Below, in pieces: positions 17,899 to 25,421 of a stretch of DNA of 63,233 nt; positions within the stretch are counted from its first letter, which is position 1, and each line of letters begins with the position of its first letter. Made by a program: the position numbers and the translations under genes. The notes beneath the pieces were generated by a model that worked only from the letters and a program-made list of their open reading frames with translations, had not been told where the DNA came from and ran no database searches. The DNA is taken from contig NZ_JXAL01000025.1 in NCBI RefSeq assembly GCF_000829465.1, positions 1-63,233 of the forward strand. The letters are read 5' to 3'. This DNA is from Cohnella kolymensis (GTDB taxonomy: Bacteria > Bacillota > Bacilli > Paenibacillales > Paenibacillaceae).

Positions 17899-18084
17899 TT
17901 GAGCCGCCGCAGAAGAAGTATCATGTCGGAACAGTTCAAAACCGAATTGGCGAAGGACCTGGGCTTCTACGATACCGTGCAGCGTGAGGGCTGGGGCGGA
18001 ATTCGGGCTAAAGATGCAGGAAACCTCGTGAAACGCGCAATCCAGATCGCGGAGAAGACGACAACCCGTTCTCCGCAGCAGTAA
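17899..18084 (+). CDS. sspF: Small acid-soluble spore protein SspF
   Basis: Alpha/beta-type SASP, 61 aa, that coats spore DNA. Reads [26 protein letters not shown]...[18 protein letters not shown], very close to B. subtilis SspF. I choose TTG 17899: GGAGG lies 8 bases upstream and the length equals the B. subtilis protein. ATG codons at 17893 and 17884 are in frame but badly placed against this site. Confidence 0.92.
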   Translation: MSRRRRSIMSEQFKTELAKDLGFYDTVQREGWGGIRAKDAGNLVKRAIQIAEKTTTRSPQQ

Positions 18085-18116
18085 AGGCACTCAACCGAAC
18101 GCTTATTCACGCCGGG

Positions 18117-18150
18117 TCGAATCCTTATCAAGGGTTCGATCTCTTTTTTT
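18117..18150 (+). terminator. sspF terminator
   Basis: TCGAATCCTT / AAGGGTTCGA stem followed by a T-rich run, 32 bases after the sspF stop. Confidence 0.85.
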
Positions 18151-18176
18151 AGGAAATCGCAATTGACAGGCTTGTT

Positions 18177-18185
18177 TGTTATAAT
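18177..18185 (+). promoter_or_regulatory. Extended -10 promoter of ispE
   Basis: TGTTATAAT fits an extended -10. The TTGACA at 18163 is only 11 bases away, too near to be its -35 element, so recognition would rest on the TG extension. Confidence 0.4.
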
Positions 18186-18253
18186 ATGTAAAGGTTTTTT
18201 GCGCGATTTGGTGAGGGTCACCGTAGACGCGGACTTGGAAGTGGTGATGACAT

Positions 18254-19078
18254 ATGCAGAAGATTTATGAGAAAGCTCCGGCCAAAATCAATTTGCTGCT
18301 CGACGTGCTCCGCAAGCGCGATGACGGTTTTCACGAAGTGGAAATGATCATGACCATGGTAGATCTCGCGGACCGGCTGGAAATGGAGGAGTTGCCGCGC
18401 GACCAAATCGTACTGACCAGCGAAGCGGGCTTCATACCGCTGGACGAGAAAAATTTGGCATTTCAAGCGGCGAGGCTGATTAAAGATCGCTATGACGTGA
18501 GACGAGGCGTATATATTCATCTGGACAAGAACATACCGGTCGCAGCCGGATTGGCAGGCGGAAGCAGCGATGCTGCCGCGGCGCTTCGCGGGCTGAACCG
18601 GCTGTGGGAGTTGCAGCTGACTCTCGGCGAACTGGAGATCTTAGGCGCGGAGCTCGGATCCGACGTGCCTTTTTGTATTCGAGGGGGAACGGCACTTGCG
18701 CGAGGCCGAGGGGAGAAATTGGTGAGCCTCGATCCGCCGCCTCAGTGCTGGGTCATCCTGGCCAAGCCTCCCATCAATCTCTCAACAGCAGATATATACG
18801 GAAAGCTGCGGGCGCACGATTTGCCGTACCATCCTTCCGCCCCCGATATGCTTGATGCGATCCGGCGCCAATCCTTCACCGACATGTGCGCGGCTCTCGG
18901 CAACGTGCTTGAAACGGTAACGCTCGATCGCTATCCCGAGGTCAGGCAGATTAAGGAATGTATGGTCAAATTGGGAGCCGACGGCGTGCTCATGTCAGGA
19001 AGCGGCCCGACAGTGTTCGGGCTTGTATCGAAAGAAGCTAAAGTGGCGCGCATCTATAACGGGCTAAGAGGCTTTTGA
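18254..19078 (+). CDS. ispE: 4-diphosphocytidyl-2-C-methyl-D-erythritol kinase
   Basis: GHMP kinase of the MEP isoprenoid pathway, 274 aa as read. The substrate site [21 protein letters not shown] opens the protein, [21 protein letters not shown] (about residues 95-115) is the ATP loop, and [11 protein letters not shown] is motif III. The family usually ends GLRGFCKEVYAVRLL; here the stop falls after GLRGF, while a conserved-looking FVARILT follows in another frame at 19087-19107. A small indel near 19076-19086 may have cut about 12 residues. The catalytic core is complete. Confidence 0.93.
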   Translation: MQKIYEKAPAKINLLLDVLRKRDDGFHEVEMIMTMVDLADRLEMEELPRDQIVLTSEAGFIPLDEKNLAFQAARLIKDRYDVRRGVYIHLDKNIPVAAGLAGGSSDAAAALRGLNRLWELQLTLGELEILGAELGSDVPFCIRGGTALARGRGEKLVSLDPPPQCWVILAKPPINLSTADIYGKLRAHDLPYHPSAPDMLDAIRRQSFTDMCAALGNVLETVTLDRYPEVRQIKECMVKLGADGVLMSGSGPTVFGLVSKEAKVARIYNGLRGF

Positions 19079-19149
19079 CAACGAGTTTCGTGGCAAGAAT
19101 TCTTACATAGATATTTGATTATGATGGAAACAGCTGCATCTTATTGCTC

Positions 19150-19193
19150 AAAACCGTATAAAAATGGTATTATATCGTATAATATTCGGATTT
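19150..19193 (+). promoter_or_regulatory. Possible PurBox pair and -10 of purR
   Basis: AAAACCGTATAAA (19150) and, on the - strand, AAATCCGAATATT (19193-19181) face each other and resemble the paired PurR operators of B. subtilis (AWWWCCGAACWWT). A TATAAT at 19178-19183 lies inside the pair. It suggests self-regulation by PurR; each box has one or two mismatches. Confidence 0.5.
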
Positions 19194-19210
19194 GCACGGG
19201 AGAGAGGACT

Positions 19211-20047
19211 GTGAAAAAGTTGAAACGCAGTGCCAGGCTGGTGGACATGACACAATATTTATTAGCCCGTCCTCACACGTTAATTTCCCTGACAGCATTT
19301 GCTGATCGATATCAATCCGCCAAGTCATCGATAAGCGAAGATTTGGCCATCATCAAGGAAGTATTCGAGGAGCAAGGAATCGGTGAGCTGAACACGCTGG
19401 CCGGCGCTGCCGGCGGTGTACGGTTTGCGCCGAAAACCCGCAAGGACGTGGCTTTGGAGAGATTGCTCTCGATCTGCAGGCAGCTGGAGCAGCCGGACCG
19501 GCTATTGCCGGGCGGTTACTTGTATATGACGGATTTGCTCGGGCAGCCGGCAATGATGCAGGAACTCGGCCGCATGTTCGCGTCAGCCTTCGCCGACCGT
19601 GATATCGATGTCATCATGACGGTGGAGACGAAAGGAATTCCGCTTGCGCTTGCCGCTTCGTTTTTTCTGAATTTGCCGGTCGTTATCGTACGGCGGGATC
19701 ATAAAGTAACGGAAGGATCCGCGGTGAGCATCAACTATGTTTCGGGTTCCGCCAAACGAATACAGACGATGTCGCTTGGCCGCAGGGCTCTTAAGGAAGA
19801 GTCCCGGGTGCTGATCATCGATGATTTCATGAAGGCCGGAGGCACGATACAGGGCATGGTGGATTTGCTTCATGAATTCCGAGCGGTCGTTGCAGGTGTC
19901 GGCGTCTTCGTCGAATCCGGCGAGGTCGCTCAGGACGAACGCCTTTTACACGACTACGTTTCTCTTGCGCGTCTGACCGAAGTGGATCTGAAAACCAGGC
20001 AAATTAAAGTACAACCCGGCAATTACTTTAATTCTGATTCCAAATAA
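19211..20047 (+). CDS. purR: Purine operon repressor PurR
   Basis: N-terminal winged helix (residues 1-70: [19 protein letters not shown] and [18 protein letters not shown]) joined to a phosphoribosyltransferase-type domain with the PRPP site [13 protein letters not shown]. It represses pur genes when PRPP is low. The start is GTG 19211 after GGGAGAGAGG, giving 278 aa (285 in B. subtilis); a longer upstream frame adds unrelated residues. ridA follows 16 bp later. Confidence 0.93.
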   Translation: MKKLKRSARLVDMTQYLLARPHTLISLTAFADRYQSAKSSISEDLAIIKEVFEEQGIGELNTLAGAAGGVRFAPKTRKDVALERLLSICRQLEQPDRLLPGGYLYMTDLLGQPAMMQELGRMFASAFADRDIDVIMTVETKGIPLALAASFFLNLPVVIVRRDHKVTEGSAVSINYVSGSAKRIQTMSLGRRALKEESRVLIIDDFMKAGGTIQGMVDLLHEFRAVVAGVGVFVESGEVAQDERLLHDYVSLARLTEVDLKTRQIKVQPGNYFNSDSK

Positions 20048-20063
20048 GGGAGGAATATCCAGA

Positions 20064-20462
20064 ATGACTCTGAAATTCGTGTCTACCCCTCACGCGCCGG
20101 CCGCCATCGGACCGTATGCGCAAGCCGTCCGCTCCGGTAACCTGCTGTTTACATCGGGACAGATTCCGTTAACTGCGGACGGGCAGCTGATCGCCGGCGG
20201 TATCCAGGAACAGACCCGGCAGGTGCTGGACAATCTGAAAGCGGTATTACAGGCCGAAAATGCAACTTTACGGGACGTGGTGAAAACCACCGTTTTTTTA
20301 AAGGATATGAACGACTTTGCAGAGTTTAATTCGGTCTATCGATCGTACTTTGGAGAGCATACTCCGGCGCGCTCAACCGTAGAAGTATCAAGGCTTCCGA
20401 GGGATGTTTTTGTCGAAATTGAATTGATCGCGGCGATTAATGTCGAAACTGTCAGGAATTAA
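20064..20462 (+). CDS. ridA: RidA family 2-iminobutanoate/2-iminopropanoate deaminase (YabJ)
   Basis: YjgF/YER057c/UK114 family trimeric enzyme, 132 aa, that hydrolyses reactive enamine/imine products of PLP enzymes. [21 protein letters not shown], the substrate Arg in [14 protein letters not shown] and [10 protein letters not shown] are conserved. Next to purR as in B. subtilis, and probably on the same message. GGGAGGAA precedes the ATG. Confidence 0.95.
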   Translation: MTLKFVSTPHAPAAIGPYAQAVRSGNLLFTSGQIPLTADGQLIAGGIQEQTRQVLDNLKAVLQAENATLRDVVKTTVFLKDMNDFAEFNSVYRSYFGEHTPARSTVEVSRLPRDVFVEIELIAAINVETVRN

Positions 20463-20503
20463 AATATTTTTTAAAATTTGTCCATTCTTTTTCCAATTTT
20501 AAG

Positions 20504-20531
20504 AAGGAATTTGCACTGACTTGTGGAATAT
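20504..20531 (+). promoter_or_regulatory. Sigma-H promoter of spoVG
   Basis: AAGGAATTT (20504-20512) and GTGGAATAT (20523-20531) match the sigma-H elements RNAGGAWWW and RNNGAATWW. The gap between AGGAATT and GAAT is 14 bases, the same as in the classical B. subtilis spoVG promoter. Confidence 0.85.
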
Positions 20532-20570
20532 TACACCAAGTCTTCGAGAGGCAAAAGGTGGTGAACACAA

Positions 20571-20855
20571 GTGCAAATTACAGATGTGAGACTCCGCCGG
20601 GTCAACTCGGAGGGGCGTATGAAAGCGATTGCTTCAATTACCATTGACAACGAGTTCGTCGTTCACGACATACGCGTTATCGACGGTAACAATGGCATGT
20701 TTGTCGCTATGCCCAGCAAGCGGACACCCGATGGAGAGTTCCGCGACATTGCTCATCCGATCTCTTCCGGTACCCGTGAGAAGATTCAAGCGGCCGTACT
20801 GGCAGAGTACGAGCGCGCGGCACAGGAAGATGAAGTATTGGTTGAAGGGGCATAA
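20571..20855 (+). CDS. spoVG: SpoVG, septation and sporulation regulator
   Basis: A 94-residue SpoVG protein (97 in B. subtilis): [35 protein letters not shown] and [23 protein letters not shown] are family hallmarks. It binds nucleic acids and affects septum formation and virulence or exoenzyme genes in Firmicutes. GTG start with AGGTGGTG 8 bases upstream. Monocistronic, from a sigma-H promoter to a terminator. Confidence 0.95.
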   Translation: MQITDVRLRRVNSEGRMKAIASITIDNEFVVHDIRVIDGNNGMFVAMPSKRTPDGEFRDIAHPISSGTREKIQAAVLAEYERAAQEDEVLVEGA

Positions 20856-20871
20856 TAATGGAAATAGGGAG

Positions 20872-20896
20872 AAGAGGGCCCCTGCAGGCTCTCTTT
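20872..20896 (+). terminator. spoVG terminator
   Basis: AGAGGGCC / GGCTCTCT stem with T tract, 16 bases after the spoVG stop codon. Confidence 0.8.
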
Positions 20897-20967
20897 TCAT
20901 TTGTATAAGAATAAGCTAAAATGCTTTAAGATTGAGACCTACCGAATGGAAGGGGTTTGACACCCGG

Positions 20968-22371
20968 ATGAAGAAGATGGCGATTCTACTTGCTGCGGGT
21001 CAGGGCAAGCGCATGAAATCGAAACTATATAAGGTGCTGCATCCCGTGTGCGGGAAACCGATGGTCAGCCATGTGTTGGATACCGTACGCGAAGCCGCCT
21101 GTGAAAGAGCCGTTGTTATTGTGGGTCATGGCGCGGAAGCGGTTAAAGAAACATTGGGATCTTCCGTAGAATATGCGCTGCAAGCCGAGCAGCTCGGAAC
21201 CGGTCACGCGGTCATGCAAGCCAAGGATCTGCTGGGAAGCGAAGACGGCGTAACGGTGGTGATCTGCGGAGACACTCCTCTCGTTCGTACGGAGACGGTA
21301 GATGCGTTGATTGAGCTGCACACGAAAAGCGGAGCCGGCGCTACCATTCTGACCGCACAGTTGGATGATCCGACCGGCTATGGACGGATTGTGCGCGCAG
21401 ACGACGGCAGCGTGCTGCGGATCGTGGAGCAGAAGGATTGCACGACGAAGGAAGCGCAGATTCAAGAGATCAATGCAGGGACTTATTGCTTTGACAATCT
21501 TAAGCTTTTTCAGGCGCTGGAACGCGTCACCAACCAGAATGCTCAAGGGGAGTATTACTTGACGGATGTGATAGGCATCATGCAAAAGCAGGGTGACTTG
21601 ATCACGGCGTATATGGCGCATGACCCGTCGGAAGCAATCGGGGTTAACGACCGCATTGCTCTGGGAGAAGCGGAAAGACTGATGCGTCTTCGAATAAACA
21701 GGAAACATCAAGTGAACGGCGTCACGCTCATCGATGCGGAACATACTTATATCGGACCGGATGTTACGATAGGCGCAGATACCGTTATTTATCCGGGTAC
21801 CGTTCTGCGGGGCCGTACTGTCATCGGAGAGGATTGCAGCATCGGGCCGGCCACGGAAATGTCGGACACGATTGTCGGCAGCGGTGCGACAATCCGACAA
21901 ACCGTGACGGACGGAGCGGAGATCGGCGATCAATGCAATGTCGGTCCTTTCGCGTACTTGCGACCGGGAACAAAGCTCGGACGCAACGTCAAAGTCGGCG
22001 ATTTCGTCGAGATCAAAAATTCCGTCATCGGCGAGCAGAGCAAGGTGCCCCACCTGAGCTACATCGGGGATGCCGTGGTCGGCGGCAACGTCAACATCGG
22101 CTGCGGCGCGATTACCGCCAACTATGACGGGTATAATAAATTTAAGACGGAAATTGGCGACAATGTATTCGTGGGAAGTAATGCGAACCTGATCGCTCCT
22201 GTAAAAATCGGCAGCGGCGCATACATCGTAGCCGGCTCTACAATCACGCATAATGTAGAGGAGAACGACTTGGCCATTGCTCGCGAGCGCCAAGTGAACA
22301 AACCCGGTTACGCGGAGAAGATCCGTGCGCGCGCCCGCGCCAAAAAGGATAGGGCATCTACCGAATCGTAA
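20968..22371 (+). CDS. glmU: Bifunctional N-acetylglucosamine-1-phosphate uridyltransferase / glucosamine-1-phosphate acetyltransferase
   Basis: Makes UDP-GlcNAc in two steps. The N-terminal pyrophosphorylase domain has LAAGQGKRMKSKLYKVLHPVCGKPM and ICGDTPLV; the C-terminal left-handed beta-helix (from about residue 250) shows hexapeptide turns and the acetyl-CoA site GCGAITANYDGYNKFKT. 467 aa from ATG 20968. An upstream in-frame TTG at 20932 has no ribosome site. prs follows 29 bp later. Confidence 0.96.
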   Translation: MKKMAILLAAGQGKRMKSKLYKVLHPVCGKPMVSHVLDTVREAACERAVVIVGHGAEAVKETLGSSVEYALQAEQLGTGHAVMQAKDLLGSEDGVTVVICGDTPLVRTETVDALIELHTKSGAGATILTAQLDDPTGYGRIVRADDGSVLRIVEQKDCTTKEAQIQEINAGTYCFDNLKLFQALERVTNQNAQGEYYLTDVIGIMQKQGDLITAYMAHDPSEAIGVNDRIALGEAERLMRLRINRKHQVNGVTLIDAEHTYIGPDVTIGADTVIYPGTVLRGRTVIGEDCSIGPATEMSDTIVGSGATIRQTVTDGAEIGDQCNVGPFAYLRPGTKLGRNVKVGDFVEIKNSVIGEQSKVPHLSYIGDAVVGGNVNIGCGAITANYDGYNKFKTEIGDNVFVGSNANLIAPVKIGSGAYIVAGSTITHNVEENDLAIARERQVNKPGYAEKIRARARAKKDRASTES

Positions 22372-22400
22372 GACTAGGATGACAAGCCGGAGGTAATGAT

Positions 22401-23360
22401 ATGACCTATCCCGATGCTACGTTAAAGCTGTTTGCTTGCAGCTCCAATCCGCAGTTGGCGGAAGCGATCGCCCGTCATATAGGCGTAAGGCTCGGCGAAT
22501 CCGCTATGAGCCGATTCAGCGACGGTGAAATCCATATCCGCCTGGATGAGAGCGTGAGGGGAAGCGACGTGTATGTGGTTCAGTCCACTTCCGATCCCGT
22601 GAATGAGCATCTCATGGAACTTCTTGTTATGGTTGATGCACTCAAGAGAGCATCCGCGAAGACGATCAACGTCGTTATTCCTTACTACGGCTATGCACGG
22701 CAAGATCGGAAAGCCCGGGCGAGAGACCCGATCACAGCCAAGCTGGTAGCCAACCTGATCGAGACGGCCGGCGCACACCGGGTAGTTGCCATGATTTGCA
22801 TGCGATGCAAATCCAAGGTTTTTTTGATTATTCCGGTAGACCATTTGCTGGGTGTACCGATTCTGGGCGAGTATTTCAAGTCCAAGGCACTCCACAAGCC
22901 TGTAGTGGTATCGCCGGATCACGGAGGGGTCGTCCGTGCACGCCGGCTGGCCGACGAGCTGCAAGCACCGCTGGCAATCATAGATAAGCGAAGGCCGGAA
23001 CCCAATGTTGTGGAAGTCATGAACATCATTGGTGATGTCTCCGGAAGAACCGCGATTCTGATCGACGATATCATTGACACAGCCGGAACGATAGCTTTAG
23101 CTGCAAATGCGCTTAAAGAAGCAGGAGCGAATGAATTGTATGCCTGCTGCACACATGCCGTATTGTCCGGAAAAGCCGTGGAACGGCTCGAGGCTTCGCC
23201 CGTCAAGGAAATTGTCGTCACGGATACGATTCCTATCCGGGAAAAAAAGCTGCTCTGTGAGAAGTTAAAGGTGCTGTCTGTAGCTCCGTTAATGGGTGAG
23301 GCGATTGTCCGTATTCATGAGCAGCAATCGATCAGCAGGCTGTTCGAGCCCCATGTTTAA
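22401..23360 (+). CDS. prs: Ribose-phosphate pyrophosphokinase (with a garbled signature)
   Basis: Makes PRPP from ribose-5-phosphate and ATP, 319 aa. Correct parts include [34 protein letters not shown], and the PRPP loop [12 protein letters not shown]. The PRPP-synthase signature should read [12 protein letters not shown] after VVAM, but 22794-22829 reads [12 protein letters not shown]. Adding one G after 22793 and dropping one T near 22828 restores the normal residues exactly, so two compensating one-base changes are present. As given, the Asp and His of the Mg/ATP site are lost; a sequence error is likely. Confidence 0.93.
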   Translation: MTYPDATLKLFACSSNPQLAEAIARHIGVRLGESAMSRFSDGEIHIRLDESVRGSDVYVVQSTSDPVNEHLMELLVMVDALKRASAKTINVVIPYYGYARQDRKARARDPITAKLVANLIETAGAHRVVAMICMRCKSKVFLIIPVDHLLGVPILGEYFKSKALHKPVVVSPDHGGVVRARRLADELQAPLAIIDKRRPEPNVVEVMNIIGDVSGRTAILIDDIIDTAGTIALAANALKEAGANELYACCTHAVLSGKAVERLEASPVKEIVVTDTIPIREKKLLCEKLKVLSVAPLMGEAIVRIHEQQSISRLFEPHV

Positions 23361-23413
23361 CCCTGTGATTCAAAGGGTAACAATAGGTTATACCTACGCG
23401 AGGGGGGTATTCG

Positions 23414-24043
23414 ATGAATACAACACTTAAGGTCGAACGGCGGGACAAGTTCAGCCGTGGAGATCTCAACCAGATTCGTAAAGAAGGCATGATACCAGGC
23501 GTTGTTTATGGCAAAGGCATGGACGCACCGGCACCCATTTCCGTCAATGAGAAAGATCTGATGGTGATGCTCCGCACCCATCCACACGCCGTAGTGGATC
23601 TTGAAGTCCCCGGTGAGGGCAAGCATCCCGTGATGATGGCCGACTTGCAAAGAGACACCATCACACGGCAAGTGCTGCACATCGACTTTCATCGGATCAA
23701 TATGAACGAGAAGCTCAAAGCTCCGGTCCGGCTGGAAATCAGCGGACAGTCACCAGGAGAGCAAGAAGGCGGAATGCTTCAACTGGTGCTTCATGAAATC
23801 GAGGTATTATGTTATCCGAAGGACATTCCGGAATCCGTAACTGTCGATGTGTCCGGACTGCAAATCGGAGAAACGCTTTCGATTGCCGATCTGAAGCTGC
23901 CTTCCGATGTTGAAGCGGCACAGGATCCCGGCATGGTCGTCGTCTCGATATTGGCGCCTCAGAAGGGTGCGGCCGATGATGAGGAAACGGCTGATGATGC
24001 GGCGGAACCGGTTAACGAAGCGGAGACAGCGGACAAGGAGTAA
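23414..24043 (+). CDS. ctc: 50S ribosomal protein L25/general stress protein Ctc
   Basis: 209 aa: an N-terminal L25 domain that binds 5S rRNA (residues 1-92, with GMIPGVVYGKG and DFHRI) and a C-terminal TL5/CTC domain, ending in an acidic tail (DDEETADDAAEPVNEAE). Same position after prs as in B. subtilis. GAGGGGGGTA is the ribosome site. No sigma-B promoter could be set apart from that site. Confidence 0.95.
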   Translation: MNTTLKVERRDKFSRGDLNQIRKEGMIPGVVYGKGMDAPAPISVNEKDLMVMLRTHPHAVVDLEVPGEGKHPVMMADLQRDTITRQVLHIDFHRINMNEKLKAPVRLEISGQSPGEQEGGMLQLVLHEIEVLCYPKDIPESVTVDVSGLQIGETLSIADLKLPSDVEAAQDPGMVVVSILAPQKGAADDEETADDAAEPVNEAETADKE

Positions 24044-24063
24044 AAAACAGCGGTATATACGCC

Positions 24064-24100
24064 AAGGGGTCGCGCTTAAGCTACAGCGCGGCCCCTTTTC
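24064..24100 (+). terminator. Terminator after ctc
   Basis: AAGGGGtCGCGCT / AGCGCGgCCCCTT stem with TTTT. It lies between ctc and a convergent small gene and could act on both strands. Confidence 0.9.
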
Positions 24101-24115
24101 CCTGCCGGTAAAATT

Positions 24116-24316
24116 TTAATATCCGGGCCGGGACACGAAGGTAAATTGTTTGCGGCTGTAGAAAATATTGTTGACCTGAACGAATTCTTTGCCATAATAT
24201 TCGATGAACCCGATATCGCTGTGCGAACGGCCGCAATAAATCTGGATCGGAACTTGCGAGAACATGTGGTCTTGGAAATGCCGATCGTCGTAAATCATTT
24301 GTCCGTTCAAGTACAC
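24116..24316 (-). CDS. Small orphan protein (66 aa), unknown function
   Basis: I do not recognise it. It begins at GTG 24316 with a good GGGGG site seven bases upstream and ends 16 bases past the ctc terminator, facing ctc. Composition is that of a folded, aromatic-rich protein (Tyr, Phe and Gln rich: VPIQIYCGRSHSDIGFIEYYG), with no membrane segment. Third codon positions resemble those of neighbours. It fills an otherwise empty 389-bp gap on the strand opposite to almost everything else. Confidence 0.62.
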   Translation of the reverse strand: MYLNGQMIYDDRHFQDHMFSQVPIQIYCGRSHSDIGFIEYYGKEFVQVNNIFYSRKQFTFVSRPGY

Positions 24317-24432
24317 TGATATACCCCCTTATTTAGGCTCCTATTTGTTAAGGACACATGAGGGGTAACAATCGTTGCATGACTCCTTAAATAATTTTAA
24401 GCTTCAATAAACAGGGAGGTTCGGCATTAGTC

Positions 24433-25014
24433 ATGCGATGGATCGTCGGACTGGGTAACCCCGGTCCAGCATACGCGAATACCCGCCATAATGCGGGTTT
24501 CATGGTCATTGATGAATTGGCCCGACGCTTCAATACGGACGTCAATCAAAATAAGTGCAAGGCGCTTATCGGTGAGGCGAGAGTGCAGACAGAGAAAATA
24601 GCGCTGCTTAAACCGATGACGTTCATGAATTTATCGGGTGAATCGGTTCGTTCGTTTATGGACTATTACAAGGTGAAACTTGAAGATATGATTGTCATAT
24701 ACGACGATCTCGACACCGAAGTCGGCCATATTCGTCTCCGTTATCAAGGAAGCGCCGGCGGGCACAACGGGATCAAGTCCATTATTCAGCACACAGGCAC
24801 GCAGACGTTCAACCGGATCCGCATGGGAGTGTCCCGGCCGAAACCGGGTGTCGTCATGGCGGACTACGTGCTGTCCCCATTCGCCAAAGCGGAACAGGCC
24901 GCCGTCCGCAAAATGATCGAAGAGGCGTGCGATGCTGTGGAGCATGCTTTATTCCACAGCTTCGAGCAAACGATGGCAAAGTTTAATACGCGCGCACCTG
25001 GCAATCAGGCTTAA
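24433..25014 (+). CDS. pth: Peptidyl-tRNA hydrolase
   Basis: Frees tRNA from stalled peptidyl-tRNA, 193 aa. GLGNPGPAYANTRHNAGF holds the catalytic His (about residue 20), MTFMNLSGESV and the Asp/Asn residues of GSAGGHNGIKSI complete the site. The GGGAGG site is about 13 bases before the ATG, wider than usual, but no other start fits. The stop region overlaps the sigma-F promoter of fin. Confidence 0.95.
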   Translation: MRWIVGLGNPGPAYANTRHNAGFMVIDELARRFNTDVNQNKCKALIGEARVQTEKIALLKPMTFMNLSGESVRSFMDYYKVKLEDMIVIYDDLDTEVGHIRLRYQGSAGGHNGIKSIIQHTGTQTFNRIRMGVSRPKPGVVMADYVLSPFAKAEQAAVRKMIEEACDAVEHALFHSFEQTMAKFNTRAPGNQA

Positions 25015-25038
25015 AAAAGGGTGAATCCGGGCATACTG
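25009..25038 (+). promoter_or_regulatory. Sigma-F promoter of fin
   Basis: GGGCATACTG (25029-25038) fits all positions of the sigma-F -10 element GGNNANAHTR; GCTTA (25009-25013) lies 15 bases upstream, one mismatch from GYATA. B. subtilis fin is in the sigma-F regulon. Confidence 0.65.
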
Positions 25039-25087
25039 AAGCAAGCGGCGGCACTGGCCGCATAACCCTACTTCAGGAGGCATACAT

Positions 25088-25318
25088 ATGGCTGTAAACT
25101 ACGTTTGCCGACATTGCCGTATGCCGCTCGGACGCTTTGAGAATGCTGATGTCCCCGAGTATCGGCTCGGCTTGCATTTCTTGACCCCCGAAGAGCGAGA
25201 GCGTATAATATCGTATAATTCCAACGGGGACGTGACCGTACGGGTAATATGCGATTACTGCAGTGAGACTCTGGATGCCAATCCTGAGTTGGCTTTGCTC
25301 TCTAACCCATTGCAATAA
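25088..25318 (+). CDS. fin: Anti-sigma-F factor Fin (YabK)
   Basis: 76 aa with two zinc-binding CxxC pairs, YVCRHCRM (residues 6-9) and VICDYCSE (near 57-60), as in B. subtilis Fin, which binds sigma-F and helps the change to sigma-G in the forespore. TCAGGAGG gives a strong start. The place between pth and mfd is conserved. Confidence 0.93.
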   Translation: MAVNYVCRHCRMPLGRFENADVPEYRLGLHFLTPEERERIISYNSNGDVTVRVICDYCSETLDANPELALLSNPLQ

Positions 25319-25352
25319 TCGCCGAATCATCACGTTCCGACATCCGCAAGGG

Positions 25353-25378
25353 GCCTTGGCATGTGCCGGGGCTCTTTT
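25353..25378 (+). terminator. fin terminator
   Basis: GCCTTGGCA / TGCCGGGGC stem (two G-U pairs) with a TG loop and TCTTTT tail. Confidence 0.75.
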
Positions 25379-25421
25379 ACTGATTTACTGCATGTGATTT
25401 ACGTAAGAAAGGGGAAATGTC

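Noticed and set aside
18163..18185. TTGACA with TATAAT upstream of ispE as a normal sigma-A promoter
   Set aside because: The spacer is 11 bases; only the extended -10 part is plausible.
21025..22293. Long open frame (422 codons) on the - strand of glmU
   Set aside because: It is a shadow of a certain gene; the + strand product is a complete GlmU and the reverse product resembles nothing.
23385..23412. Possible sigma-B promoter (GGTTAT...GGGTAT) at ctc, as ctc is a sigma-B gene in B. subtilis
   Set aside because: The GGGTAT is part of the ribosome site three bases before the ATG, so it cannot be a -10 element for this gene.
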